Shown in pieces: positions 1 through 11,249 of a stretch of 30,493 bases of DNA. The DNA is from Stramonita haemastoma (lineage: Eukaryota; Mollusca; Gastropoda; Neogastropoda; Muricidae). Position numbers and translations under genes: made by a program. The stretch's first letter is position 1. Every line of letters begins with the position of its first letter. The stretch lies in contig CM060335.1 of NCBI GenBank assembly GCA_030674155.1, forward strand, positions 52,244,040-52,274,532. The letters run 5' to 3'. Under the pieces are notes generated by a model. It was not told where the DNA came from, ran no database searches, and saw nothing but the letters and a program-made list of their open reading frames with translations.

Positions 1-1552
1 TGACTTTACGAGTACTTCACCATAAAGGCAACCATACTCTAACTTTGCTACGAGCTTGTCATGGCTGAAGACAATCTCCACACACCATTTTAAAATCTAA
101 CACCATTTCAGTCTAGACCGTGGCCCCTAGCTCACATCAATAACTGACAAAGCTTTGGCCTGGGCCAGAAAAGGAACAGATGGAATTTGATGTTACCTCG
201 TCACGTCCTGGTAACTGACATGGGGTGCCGGATGGCGTGTTTGTTCTTTGGCACTCGACTCCAGTCCTGGAGCTCCTGAAAGCAGTGAAGAAGTCACCTG
301 TCAGCATTATTCCCTGGAATTTACTTTTAGTTTTATTTTTCATTGAATCTTTGATAAGTCATTTTTTAAATGGTGGAGAAGTTGTCAGTGGTTACCTGCA
401 CTTGTTTTCCTTCCCTACTTTTTCCTCAAGTCATCAGTTACAGGGAAAGGTTAATGTTCACAGCTCAGCTAGTTTAAACTTCATGATAGATTCACATTGT
501 TTCAATGTCGCTTCATCAGGTGAGACATGTCTCATTTCCTATTTTGATTTACCAGCTCAAATAGGATTTAGTCTCGTCAATTTGACGACAAAAAAACCTT
601 CATAAACACTTTTTAAAAACGTATATTTCAGATTCCCTTTATGTTCTTCAAATTGAAATAATAGCACTTTAAAAACAAAAATTCATATTCACTCAAAGAT
701 ACACATTATCTTAAGCTTTCCCGGCCCAATCACGACAAAGAAAACATACCTGTCTTTAAATCATAGCATTACCACTCTTCCACAAAGAGACCCCAGTTCA
801 TGATGGCGGCCACTGCACACGGGGTCCTTGGTTCCAGTCCCACGGCCCCTGAAAGCAAGGCAGTCCCAATCAGTAACACTGAAAATTCTGCTGGTTTTCT
901 TGGACAAACATGATAGTCACCTGGCCATGCTACTTCAAAGGGGATTGAATTAAATATTATCATATACAAAGTGAACCATACAGCGCAGTTACTTTACTCG
1001 GGCCTGACTGACACCAGAGCATATTTTGATGAAGAAAAAGTACAGAGTACATCCCTGTATTCCCTGTGGAGTATTCTAAAGGTAAACGAACCCGATGCTT
1101 TTCCATTCACATCACCCAGTAGTATGCAGTTTTAAAATGACAACTGATTTGGCAGCCCCTATTGGTGTGATCTCGCGGCGATTTTTTTTATTTTCCATAG
1201 TTTCATACCCCGTCAGGCAGAACAGACGAGCAAGATAAAGGAAATACAAACTCAGATTCTGCCAACTAGTAACGAAGCATTTTCAAAATGAGTAACAGAC
1301 TCTGAGAAAGATTGGCAGAAAAAGAAAAAAAGAGAAATGACAGTATTACACACAGTCACACAAGGACAGACAATCCAGACACACATTGGCGGGCATAGTT
1401 GACGACAAACATGAAGACAAATACTGGTTGCATGTATAATGACAGCTTGCATGGAAGCCCTTTGATTTGCTTTACAAGCTATAGCCCTATATAAAATTCC
1501 ATTAAAAAAAATATGTCATTATCATCATTATTATTCTCATCATTACTTACAG
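1..1552. other. Mostly single-copy sequence without a recognised gene
   Basis: Apart from the candidate exon at 197-275, a minus-strand segment at 752-855 has an acceptor-like CTTGCTTTCAG and a donor-like GACAG|GTATGT, but all three of its frames meet a stop before or near its end. The rest is AT-rich without clear repeats or known coding sequence. Confidence 0.6.
197..275 (-). CDS. Candidate internal exon, unknown protein
   Basis: Minus-strand segment with a good acceptor (TTCTTCACTGCTTTCAG) and donor (CGAG|GTAACA). Two frames are open across it (SSRTGVECQRTNTPSGTPC... or APGLESSAKEQTRHPAPHVS...). It is non-repetitive but matches no family I know. Confidence 0.28.
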
Positions 1553-1842
1553 TGCAAGGTCTTGATGGGGGAGAATTCTCCAGATGACAGCCCAACGTCA
1601 GAGGAGAATTCCTATGTAGTCCACATGACACAGCCCCGTTGCTATAGCGATGACTCCTATGTGGTCCACATGGCACAGCCCCGTTGCTATAGCGATGACT
1701 CCGATGTGATCCACATGATGACTAACCAGGCCAGGACTCGTGTCAAACAAAGGATGGGGAAAAAAAACCTGAAGGAAATGTTTGGAAAATATGAGGGGAC
1801 GGCAGAGTCACACTCCCTCATAACCACTGTCCCAAAGATGAG
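1553..1842 (+). CDS. Candidate internal exon, unknown protein
   Basis: An open stretch of 96 codons is bounded by a plausible acceptor (CATTACTTACAG) and donor (ATGAG|GTAACT). The translation looks protein-like: a 15-residue segment SYVVHM(T/A)QPRCYSDD appears twice in tandem with a degenerate third start (SDVIHM), followed by a basic segment (KQRMGKKNLKEMFGKYEG). The two 45-nt copies differ at two codons, one synonymous. I do not recognise the family. It could be chance in repeat DNA. Confidence 0.33.
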
Positions 1843-1970
1843 GTAACTCTTCCTCACAACCACTGTCCCAAAGATGAGTAACTCTTCCTCATAACACTGT
1901 CCAAGGTGAGGTAACTCTTCCTCACAATCACTGTCCCAAAGGTGAGGTAACTCTTCCTCACAACCAACAT
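1807..1970. repeat. About 36-bp tandem repeat carrying GAG|GTAACT
   Basis: Four units of TCCTCA(C/T)AACCACTGTCCCAAAG followed by ATGAGGTAACTC. The first overlaps the end of the candidate plus-strand exon 1553-1842, so the possible donor GAG|GTAACT is repeated (1843, about 1915 and about 1948; one copy lacks a G). Confidence 0.88.
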
Positions 1971-2253
1971 CCCAAACGCCTTTGTAGGTGTCTGCATTTT
2001 TTGACACCAAGACATCACTGTCACCATGATTGCTCTCCTTCCATCTCTTGCACTTTTTTGTCCCTAGTTTGAAATTTGATTTCTAATTTTATTTTCTAGT
2101 GCTATGCTACTTTGGTTGTATTCCCTATTTTATCATGTTTGGCAGAAAGTTTTACAATGTTTAATTTTGTTTTTAGCTTTTTATGTTTTACAATTTTATT
2201 TCATTTATTTTAGTCTGTCCTATTCTATTCTATTTAATTTTATCTTCTTTAGC

Positions 2254-2295
2254 AAGGATCAGAGATGCAATCAGAAATGTGGTGCCCAGTGATTG
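2254..2295 (+). CDS. Candidate terminal exon paired with 1553-1842
   Basis: A strong acceptor (TTATCTTCTTTAG) precedes 2254. Joined to the upstream candidate in phase it adds SKDQRCNQKCGAQ and a stop. Another frame is open to 2392 (RIRDAIRNVVPSDCSKATDS...). No protein family is recognised. The nearest AATAAA on this strand is at about 2946. Confidence 0.25.
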
Positions 2296-2400
2296 TTCAA
2301 AGGCAACTGACAGTTCAGTTCAATGGCAAAAACATCGTCTGACAAAGAACTTCGCTGACAGAATCTGCACGGCCGGGACCCATGAGCACTGAGAACTTCA

Positions 2401-2910
2401 GGGATAGCAGAATATCCCCATTCTGAAAACCTCAGGGATAGCAGAATATCATTCTGAAAACCTCAGGGATAGCAGAATATCCCCATTCTGAAAACCTCAG
2501 GGATAGCAGAATATCATTCTGAAAACCTCAGGGATAGCAGAATATCCCCATTCTGAAAACCTCAGGGATAGCAGAATATCATTCTGAAAACCTCAGGGAT
2601 AGCAGAATATCCCCATTCTGAAACCTCAGGGATAGCAGAATATCATCTGAAAACCTCAGGGATAGCAGAATATCTCCATTCTGAAAACTTTGGGAATAGC
2701 AGAATATCATTCTGAAAACCTCAGGGATAGCAAATATCTCCATTCTGAAAACTTTGGGAATAGCAGAATATCCCCATAGTGGAAACTTCAGGGATAGCAG
2801 AATATCCCCATTGTGGAAACTTCAGGGATAACAGAATATCCCATTCAAAGCACTTTAGGAATAGCAGAATATCCCATACAAAAACCTTCGGGATAGCAGA
2901 ATATCCCTCA
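2401..2910. repeat. 34/31-bp minisatellite
   Basis: About 15 units of GGGATAGCAGAATATC followed by (CCC)ATTCTGAAAACCTCA. Units of 34 and 31 bp alternate, giving a 65-bp higher period, and the 3' end is more diverged. Confidence 0.94.
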
Positions 2911-3170
2911 TTCTGAAAACTGAGGTCGAACATGAAAAATTTCATAAATAAAAAGCCATGGACACAAAGCTCTATAAAGGCTTTGTTGAACATTTTCTTC
3001 CTCCATCCCCTACCCTCTATCCAACACAGGCCCAACCCAGCTAAAAACCAATGTGGATCACAACATGAAGTTTGTGGCGAGATGCTCCGGGCTGCTGGGA
3101 AGTTTCTGATAACAAAAAAAAGTAAAAAAAATATTACTGTAATTTAAGGAAGAGTAGGAGAAGGCGTGCC

Positions 3171-3475
<305 letters not shown>

Positions 3476-3489
3476 GATCAAATATGCAA

Positions 3490-3780
3490 GTTAAAAATCA
3501 CATGACAGCGATCCGAGAAGTCAGAATGTGACTACCTAAGTGAAGGGGGGGAGGGGGAGAACGGTGCATACGCAAAAATCTGACCGTTGGTGAATCTCGG
3601 ATCTCTTATCCTTCGGTAGGTTACGGAAACACGAACATACCTAGCCTACATTCCTGAAGTCGGAATGTAGCTACTTCATTGTGAGTATAAAAAAAACAAC
3701 CACACACAAAAACGGTCGCAACCTCACATCGGCAAACCTCGGAGCTCTAGCCGAGGATCGAAAAAACGCAAACGACGAAA
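3490..3780. mobile_element. Degraded retroposon tail fragments
   Basis: CTGAAGTCGGAATGTAGCTAC at about 3654, with related wording near 3510 and again at 4493-4512, is followed each time by a CAAAAATC/CAAACCTCGG-like stretch. It resembles a mollusc SINE tail. The copies are too diverged to delimit. Confidence 0.45.
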
Positions 3781-3878
3781 AGTGTAAACATTCTGGTACA
3801 TAAAACCATCAGTGACTGTTGTGCCCAGGCTACAGTTGTAGGTTGTCAGTCTACAATTGCAATGTTCATAGTTTGTCT

Positions 3879-4498
3879 GGGGACGGGATAACCTGGTGGT
3901 TAGAGCGTTGCGTTAAGCTCAGTGGTCAGAGCGCTCCTTTCCCCAGCCAAGGTTAAGCGTTGCCAATTGGATGGATGACCGTTTGCGCGCCTCGGCTACA
4001 GTACAGTTTCCCCAGTTCACCAAGCTGTAAATGGGTACCTGCCCTTGTTAGGGTCAGGGAAGGTAAAGCAGTGAAGGAGAGGAGATGGGCGCCGCCCTCA
4101 ACATGCTGGCCCCTAGAGAAGCCGAGGTCTCTGACGCCTCGCTCCCCTACGACCACACAGGTTATGGGACACCTTTACCTTTTTTACCTTTTACCTTTAG
4201 AGCGTTGCGTTGGCCACCTGACAACCCAGGATCAACCCCAGCTTTCAGCTACCATCCAAATCAGTGCCCACTCCAAGTTCACTCCAACCCCCCCACCCCC
4301 CCAAAAAAAAAAAAAAAAGTCGTTGGAATGAGACTCTAAACCCATGTCCTGTGTGCAAATGCACACAGAATAATTAGCACACACGATAAACCCTGTTTGC
4401 TCTTCGGAAGGGTAGACCGTGGTCTGCCAGTGGGAACGATGATAAAATCTTTACAACACATGCACACAGGTATCGTGTGTAGACATCATCCCCGAAGT
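3879..4498 (+). mobile_element. tRNA-derived SINE (family A), split by another SINE
   Basis: The head begins around GGGGACGGGATAACCTGGTG (3880-3899). The body resumes after 4211 (GGCCACCTGACAACCCAGGAT...) and reaches GACATCATCCCCGAAG. The interior is replaced by the family C insertion at 3915-4196. The hairpin GTGTGCAAATGCACAC is at 4351-4366. Confidence 0.85.
3915..4196 (+). mobile_element. SINE family C (tRNA-like plus 5S rRNA-like head), inserted
   Basis: Begins AAGCTCAGTGGTCAGAGCGC (tRNA A-box-like). Next comes CAAGGTTAAGCGT and TTGGATGGATGACCG, which parallel the A and C boxes of 5S rRNA genes, and it ends in ACCTTT repeats. A perfect 15-bp target-site duplication TTAGAGCGTTGCGTT flanks it at 3900-3914 and 4197-4211. 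Confidence 0.9.
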
Positions 4499-4847
4499 CG
4501 GAATGTAGCTACCATAAAGGTGGACAAAATGGTCACATAGGCAAAATCTCACCATTGATAAACCTTGGTGCTGAGAAACGAAAACAAAATCGATAAAGGT
4601 CAAAGGCCCTGCCAATAGTTCAAGCTTTTAAAAAGGGGGGGGGGGGGGGGGGGGGACTTGTAGGTCAACAGGCTTTCATGACCAGTGGTATGTAAGGAAA
4701 TCTTATCACACATTTGTGCCTCCCCCCCAAACCTCTCTCTCTCTCTCAACAAAGGCTTGGTTACATTATTATAAAAACCAATTGGTAACCTCTGTGTGTG
4801 TGTATTTATTTATGCTTTTATATTGATGATGATGAAATACGCATTCA

Positions 4848-5157
4848 TATCCTTTTTTACATCCAGTCCCCGTGTGTATGCAGTTTTGTAAATGTCATCT
4901 GTTCCCATCAGCTCACGATGGCCTACTCTTACGAAAAGCGGAACAGGATTTAACGTGTGCGCAAGATGTTCTGCGTGGGTTCTCACACGGGATTTGGTTA
5001 TAGTCTCAGGATTTGGTTTATAGTCTCATCCGAAAGATTTTGGGAGGGAGTGGAGTCAGCACCAATGTTAACTCCAGAGAAAAAATCCCCTCAACCGGGT
5101 TGGATTCCCCAGTCCTCAAATTGCCAGGAAAATGTTCTGATCACTAGGCTATATCGC
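4848..5157 (-). mobile_element. SINE family A, type 2, in reverse
   Basis: Tail CATCCAGTCCCCGTGTGTATG near 4860, body TGTTCTGCGTGGGTTCTCAC, and degenerate B-box-like head near 5100-5150. It abuts (TG)n at 5158-5231. Confidence 0.85.
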
Positions 5158-5177
5158 GTGTGTGCGTGTTGTGTGTG

Positions 5178-5233
<56 letters not shown>

Positions 5234-5235
5234 AC
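5158..5235. repeat. (TG)n microsatellite
   Basis: Mostly pure TG, beginning exactly where the SINE head ends. Confidence 0.97.
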
Positions 5236-6035
5236 GCGCACCCATACATGCTTGTGTGTGCGCCTGGCGTCTGTAGTACTGTCACATCAAAACCACCCGC
5301 CTACATTTTGAAACTAAAAATCTATGTCCAAGAAAGACATTTACCATTGGGTGTCTTTAGCATATAGGTATACATAGAATGGAAAATATCACTAACCGTT
5401 GTATGGAATTAATCAATCTGCATGTAGATTATCACCTCCAGTTGATCTCGAACTTGATGGATGAGGGCACAGAAAACCAACTGGCGATACAAACATAGGC
5501 AATCTGAATTGAAAACATGAATTCGTGCTCACATTATAACCGGAACGGTCTTCTGCGCATGTCACGTCCAAGGGTGGGATAACTCTGCGCTCAATTGGCA
5601 GTAGGCAGCTAGTTCTATATTCGGTCAAAACGCCACGAGCTTTGACAAACTGGAATTTTTCCAACAGGATACTCGCAAAATTGCGAGTACAATAAACGGC
5701 AGGCATTTGATTCATACACATTAAAAAAAATGTATCCCCTTTTTTCTGTCAACATTTATACGTTTTTTTTCTGTTTGTTGGTACTACTTTGATTACTTGT
5801 CTGTTAGCTCCACACAGGAAAGTGGAGAGGAGGGGTGGGGGGTGGAGTAGAGGGGGAGGGGAAAGGTAGAAGGGCAGGGGAGGTCTGCCTAAATTCTTTA
5901 CCTAGAAAATTCCAGTTTACAAATTATTTTTTGTTTCATGATTTCGATGATCAGGAGAGATTACCAACTGGGCCTCTGTCATTTTATGCTGACCACAGAG
6001 CAAGCTTTAAGCAGCCAATCTTGACTATTCCCTAT
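5236..6035. other. Intergenic stretch without a recognised gene
   Basis: Non-repetitive apart from a G-rich purine tract at 5826-5885. A minus-strand frame of 102 codons (5413-5721) has no recognisable domain and no splice context. Confidence 0.6.
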
Positions 6036-6425
6036 GGATCGGTGGTCTAGGGGTAACGTGCCTGCCTAGAAAGCGAAAAATCTGGTTCCCGCCCAAAACT
6101 TTTCCCCCTTCCATTAGACCATGAGTGGTGGTCTGGGTGCTAGTCTTTCGGATGAGGCATTAAACCGAGGTCCTGTGTGTTACACATAATAATTTAGCGC
6201 ACATACGAGAACCCACAGGAGCAAGAGTGTTACCCCTGGCAAAATTCTGTAGAAAAAAGCCACTCTTGTTATGGAAACAAAATTAATACAGTTGCAGACA
6301 TGAAAAAGAAAAAGAAACTCGTGGGTGGCGCTGCACTTATGGCACCGCACTCTCCCCGGGAAGAGCAGCCCGATTTGCATCTGCTGTGACATAAAGTGGT
6401 ATATAATGAAATAAATAAAAGCCAT
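6036..6425 (+). mobile_element. SINE family B, near full length
   Basis: Head GGTGGTCTAGGGGTAACGTG with TTCCCGCCC in the B-box position. Body TTAGACCATGAGTGGTGGTC and GGCAAAATTCTGTAGAAAAA. Tail GTGGCGCTGCACTTATGGCA...GAGCAGCCCGATTTG..CTGCTGTGACATAAAGTGG ending in AATAAATAAA. Confidence 0.9.
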
Positions 6426-6491
6426 GAAAGATTATCGACCAGCTTATTTTCCTAAAGACTGATCTACCATCAAATCTTGGTAACCTAACTC

Positions 6492-6594
6492 TGATTTTAT
6501 TTTTATACCACTTAATGTCACAGCAGATTTCTTTGCGTGAAATTCGGGCTGCTGTCCACAGGGAGAGAGAACGCATTGCCACAAGTGCACCCGA
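6492..6594 (-). mobile_element. SINE family B tail only, in reverse
   Basis: TATACCACTTAATGTCACAG, then GAAATTCGGGCTGCTG and GCCACAAGTGCACC, the reverse of the family B tail. It forms an inverted pair with the tail at 6328-6425. Confidence 0.88.
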
Positions 6595-6612
6595 TTTGCT
6601 GCGTCCTTTTGG

Positions 6613-7130
6613 TAAAAAAGAAAAAAAAATGTATCAGATTTTATTTTCACGTCTTCCGACGCAAGGTTTTTGGGTCTTGAACTTCTCAGTACATAATTAT
6701 ATGGGGCATGCAAGTTTTCGGTAAGCCTATTCATCTAACGGCAATATTTCGACTTTATATGTGTCAATTGCTGATGCAAGAAAAGGTACACCAAGAGTAA
6801 GCCTGTATGCTTTACAATCTATACTCTGAAGCTTCCTCAGCAAATATTTTGGGGCATTAAAAAAGACTTCTTGTCTATATGATAATTTTGATCTGAATAC
6901 TGACGTCCATAAATGTTAAAGGATTTACAGATCTTGCCTTTAATAGCCTACTGCTTACACATAAATTTCAGGAGATTAAGCTTTTTCTTGCTTTAGTTAG
7001 AATGTACTGAGATGGGTATTCCATATCAACTTCGATGTAAGAAATACACCTAAAAATGTTGTAAAGAAACACACAGACAACCCTCACCCAATAACCACAA
7101 TGAGACATACAAAGGAAAAAAAACATCATT
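6613..7130. other. AT-rich intergenic sequence
   Basis: I see no gene, structured RNA or recognisable repeat in this stretch. Confidence 0.6.
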
Positions 7131-7132
7131 AA

Positions 7133-7156
7133 ATACACACACACACACACACCACA

Positions 7157-7228
<72 letters not shown>

Positions 7229-7240
7229 CACACACCAACA
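7133..7240. repeat. (CA)n microsatellite
   Basis: Nearly pure CA repeat with a few ACC interruptions. Confidence 0.97.
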
Positions 7241-7513
7241 TTACCACAACAAAATATTGAAAACAAACAAAAAAAATGAATTGCCACCGAGTGGTCTAAG
7301 AGAGAGAACTAGCGCATAAGCTACCCGATGTACGGTTGTTTCCCTTACACTGCATATCCAGTTCAGCTGCTGCCTGTTAGCTGCAACAACAAAATTGTTA
7401 TGATGATAATGGTTGTGTGATCGTTCCAAATTAAAGATGATGTTCATGACAATGACGGCGATGACAACGTCTCTGATGACGTTCATGGCGTTGACAGCGA
7501 TGCGATGACACGT

Positions 7514-7522
7514 GACGATGAC

Positions 7523-7602
<80 letters not shown>

Positions 7603-7725
7603 GATGATGATGATGATGATGATGTGCCTTGAGTGTTTGTATAGGAAAAGGCGATCTTTATTTCTTTGTAAACAATATTTATTTATTTATTTATTTATCT
7701 ATTACCTATTTATTTATTTCTTTTA
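7514..7725. repeat. (GAT)n trinucleotide tract followed by (TTTA)n
   Basis: About 35 GAT units at 7518-7623, then (TTTA)n near 7677-7720. The poly-Asp frame has no gene context. Confidence 0.97.
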
Positions 7726-7761
7726 TGTAGAAGATAATGGAATAAGCACTCATGTGCTTTT

Positions 7762-8048
7762 TTTCTTCCAGTCCCCGTGTGTATGCAGTTGTGTGAATAT
7801 TGTCATCTGTTCCCACCGGCACACAATGGCCTACTCTTACAAAGATCGGAACAGGATTTAACATGTGTGCAAGATGTTCTGTGTGCTTTGCACATGGGGC
7901 CTCGGTTTACAGTCTCATCCGAAAGACTTTTGTGGAGAGTGAAGTCAGCACTGATGTTAACTCCAGGGGAAAATCCCCTCCAATGGGAATCGAACCCCGG
8001 GTCGTCAAATTGCCAGCGCAATGTTCTGACCACTAGGCTATCCCGTCC
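7762..8048 (-). mobile_element. SINE family A, type 2, in reverse
   Basis: Tail TCCAGTCCCCGTGTGTATGC, body CACACAATGGCCTACTCTTA and TGTTAACTCCAGGGGAAAAT, and B-box-like GGAATCGAACCCCGGG in reverse at 7985-8000. It is immediately followed by (TG)n. Confidence 0.92.
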
Positions 8049-8150
<102 letters not shown>

Positions 8151-9007
8151 TTGTCTGTGTCTCTGTGTGTGGTATGGGGTCATTTTGGACCTGATATATT
8201 TGTATTTTTCTGATGATTATGTTTGTTTGAATTTGTTCTGGATATCTGATTATGATTTGTTTGTGTATAATAACGCAACATTGCTTTAATGATATGATGA
8301 AATGTGGATGACACAAGTCAGGACATGTGATATCATCAGATTGTGTTGGTGGCAGATATTGCACTGATCTTCCACTGGATGGCAGATCATCGCAGATTTT
8401 ACAGCTATACCTGTAACTTTGAAATTGATTATATGAAATATTTGTTTTCTGTTTTATTTCATGTATCTAAGTGTAATTATGAGGATGGGAGAGGATGGAA
8501 AATTTGTGTGTGAGAGAGAAAATCTTTTGACGAAGATATATATTTTTTATTATTGGGGGGGGGGTGGGGGGGGGGGGGGGTATAAAAATTGTTGAGAGAG
8601 AAAAATTCTTTTAACTATTTTTCTTAAAGGGGAGGGGTGGGTGGGTGGGTGGGTATATGTGAGCATGAGAATGGAGGTGGGTGTGTATAGAGCAGGGTGA
8701 TAGTGGCAGTGTTTGCTTTGGTTGTTTGATATGTTTAAGTTGGGGGTTTTTCTGTTTGTTTGTTGTTGTTTTTTTAAGACTGTGTTCAATATCTTAATAG
8801 AATAGCGTATTAATTCAAGTGTTGCTTTCTACTATTCAACATGTTATAACTATTTGGTTTATGTCAAAAGTGTGTGGGTGTGATGTTTGCCATGTGTCTG
8901 TGTGTGTGGATGCATGGACACACTGCTGCACCCACAGCAGTATTGTGAGTTTACTGGGTGAGTTTAATGACCGGCTCAGGTAGAGCAACACTTGTGGGTG
9001 CTGTTTA
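8151..9007. other. Intergenic sequence with a poly-G tract
   Basis: Contains G-rich tracts at 8556-8580 and (GGGT)n at 8636-8653. No gene or known repeat is seen. Confidence 0.6.
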
Positions 9008-9345
9008 TGGGAAGGACGGTGGCAGGATGGTTAAGACGTTCGCCTGCCAATATGTAAATCGTGAGTTTCTGGGTTCGTACCCAGCCTCGCCCTTTCTTCC
9101 CAGTTTGACGAAAAAATCGAACTGAATGTCAAAGTCATTCGGATGAGACTCGAAACCGAGGCCCCGTGTGCGAATGCACGCAGAACATCTTGCACACACG
9201 TTAAAACCCCGTTCCACCTTTCGGAAGAGTAGGCCATCGTGTGCCCGTAGGAGCGGATGACAAAATTATAACAAACCAGCATGCACACAGGTGTCGTGTT
9301 TAGACACCATCCCTGAGGAAAAATCGGGGAGTTGGAGTCCCAGAG
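9008..9345 (+). mobile_element. SINE family A, type 1
   Basis: tRNA-like head GACGGTGGCAGGATGGTTAA, with B box GGTTCGTACCC at 9071-9081. Body CGAACTGAATGTCAAAGTC, hairpin at 9166-9181, and tail CATGCACACAGGTGTCGTGT and TTAGACACCATCCCTGAGG. Confidence 0.92.
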
Positions 9346-9580
9346 CGGCTCGGGGCTTTAGGTATAATGGCAACGTTCTGGTGGCTCCTAGGACGGTACT
9401 GGAACCATTCGTATCGGTCAATGCCCTTCCAATGGATCATTCCAGTGCCGTGGAGAGGGGGGGTCTGCTGCATGGGTAACAGCTTGCCCTCCATACATAC
9501 TTGCCCAGGCTTTGCGCTCTAAGACTAAGCACAACTCCATAGTCTTCCGAGACTGATGAGTGCCTACTACTACTTTATGT
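9346..9580 (+). mobile_element. Unclassified retroposon fragment ending in (CTA)n
   Basis: Ends CTTCCGAGACTGATGAGTGC followed by TACTACTAC, wording that resembles the end of a mollusc short retroposon. It follows directly on the family A element. Confidence 0.4.
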
Positions 9581-10110
9581 TTTGAAGGGTGCCAGTTGAT
9601 GGTGGGAACCTGTGTTGTGGTATATGTATCTGTGATGCTATGTTCACATGTTCACTGTTTTTATGTATGGCTTGTAACCCCCTTGAATTTCTCTGTATAT
9701 GAGATAAGTAAGGGGTTAAATCAAATTGAATTGATATGAATGAGTGATGTATCAGAGTGTATTTGGGATTTTTGTTTTTGTGTTTTGAATTCTTGATGGA
9801 AATATTTGTGATTTGTAACTGTAATCTCATTTTTATATGTAGGCCTAACATAACACCTGTTTCAATATGACATGTTTTTTTAAGTGTGCGAGGTTTAAAA
9901 ACAAATCAAATGCTGAAGTATTGACATTATTCTTTCTGACATGTTTCTTTGGAATAATATAAAGTCAAGTCAAGTCAAGTCAAAAACACTTTAATCATCC
10001 CTGAAGGGCAATTACAATACTGAAAGGCATATTGATACAAATCATAATCAAACACACGGAATAGCTACATTTCATATTTGTTCAGACATTATATGATTAA
10101 CTTCAAATAA
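9581..10110. other. Intergenic sequence with (AGTCA)n
   Basis: Mostly unique. AGTCAAGTCAAGTCAAGTCA at about 9963-9982 precedes TTTAATCATCCCTGAAGGGC, which looks like the end of an old retroposon. Confidence 0.5.
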
Positions 10111-10119
10111 AAATGTCAC

Positions 10120-10540
10120 AAACACTCACACTCTACACGCGCGCGCTCGCGCACACGCAAACACACGCATACACACACACCAATGTTTGGATACAATGTG
10201 CTTAAAAAAACATTGACAAGAAAAGACATATGATCACCATTATTTACGCATTGTACGCACGCGTTTGCACACGCACATATACATGCATGCACGCACACAC
10301 ATACATACACACACAAACACGCTCTCCCCCTCCCCACACCATCCACACCCACCCCCCCCCCCCACACCCACACATACCCACACACACCGCTCCCCCCCCC
10401 CCCCTACACATACACACCATCCACACCTCCCCCCCCACACACGAGCACACACACACAGGCACGCACACAGTGACACACTCACGTTTACACACACACTCAC
10501 ACTCATCCCCCCCCCCCCCCACACACACACAAGGCTCACC
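10120..10540. repeat. CA-rich and C-rich simple repeats
   Basis: Alternating (CA)n words and several poly-C runs of 8-13 bases. All frames here are low complexity. Confidence 0.95.
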
Positions 10541-10689
10541 AATAAATGCAATGATTTTACAACCATTGGTAGAAAGACATATGAATTTACAAGCAATTCA
10601 AAAAATCAATAAAGCCAAAAATAAGACATACTTATTTTATGGGTACATAAGCATGTATGTTGGCCGTTGGCCGCCGAGCTTTCTCTGTT

Positions 10690-11027
10690 TCTGGTCCATT
10701 GATCTGGACGACTCCCTCTCTCCCTCCGGCAAAAGGCTACTTATGACACTTTTAAATCCAACCTCAAGACAAACTTATTTCAAACCTAAGATTCTCCTTC
10801 TGTTTCCATCTCTTGTCTGTCCCCGCCTTCGACATCTACCTGCCAAAGTGTATAGCCTTTGTGGGTGTTGGGGGGGGGGGGGGGGCGCATGCGCGCATGT
10901 GTGTGTGTGCGTGTGTGTGCGCTTACGCTTGCGTTTTGATTGCTTGTGTGATGTAAAGGTTGAATGCAAGCGCTTTCATTTGTTTTTACAAGATATAGCA
11001 CTATACAAGTTCCATGTATTATTATTA

Positions 11028-11083
<56 letters not shown>

Positions 11084-11158
11084 TTATTATTATTATTATT
11101 ATATATTATTATCATTATTATTATTTAATGATGATGATGATGATTATTACAATTATTA
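10690..11158 (+). mobile_element. 3' end of a non-LTR retrotransposon (LINE), degraded
   Basis: The frame at 10734-10787 encodes KATYDTFKSNLKTNLFQT and a stop, the typical C-terminus of LINE ORF2 (a ...FKS.LKT.LF motif). The preceding WxxLP-like segment is in another frame, so the ORF is broken. A short 3' UTR with AGATATAGCACTATACAAGT ends in a long (ATT)n tail at 11017-11158. The family was not assigned. Confidence 0.75.
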
Positions 11159-11249
11159 TTATGTGCACAGCCAGTATCCATTGGCTACATACATAACAGT
11201 GGCAGTCAGGTAAGTAATTCAGGGAAGTTTTTATTTTTAAATCACCTGT

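Noticed and set aside
752..855. Minus-strand exon-like segment with acceptor and donor
   Set aside because: All three frames contain a stop before or near the donor, so it could only be an untranslated exon. There is not enough support to call it.
5413..5721. A 102-codon minus-strand frame
   Set aside because: No domain, no splice signals and no repeat-independent evidence of coding.
7505..7625. Poly-Asp open frame
   Set aside because: A (GAT)n microsatellite with no exon signals around it.
10230..11213. A 327-codon plus-strand open frame
   Set aside because: It is made of CA-rich, C-rich and (ATT)n microsatellites plus a LINE relic in the wrong frame. No domain or splice context.
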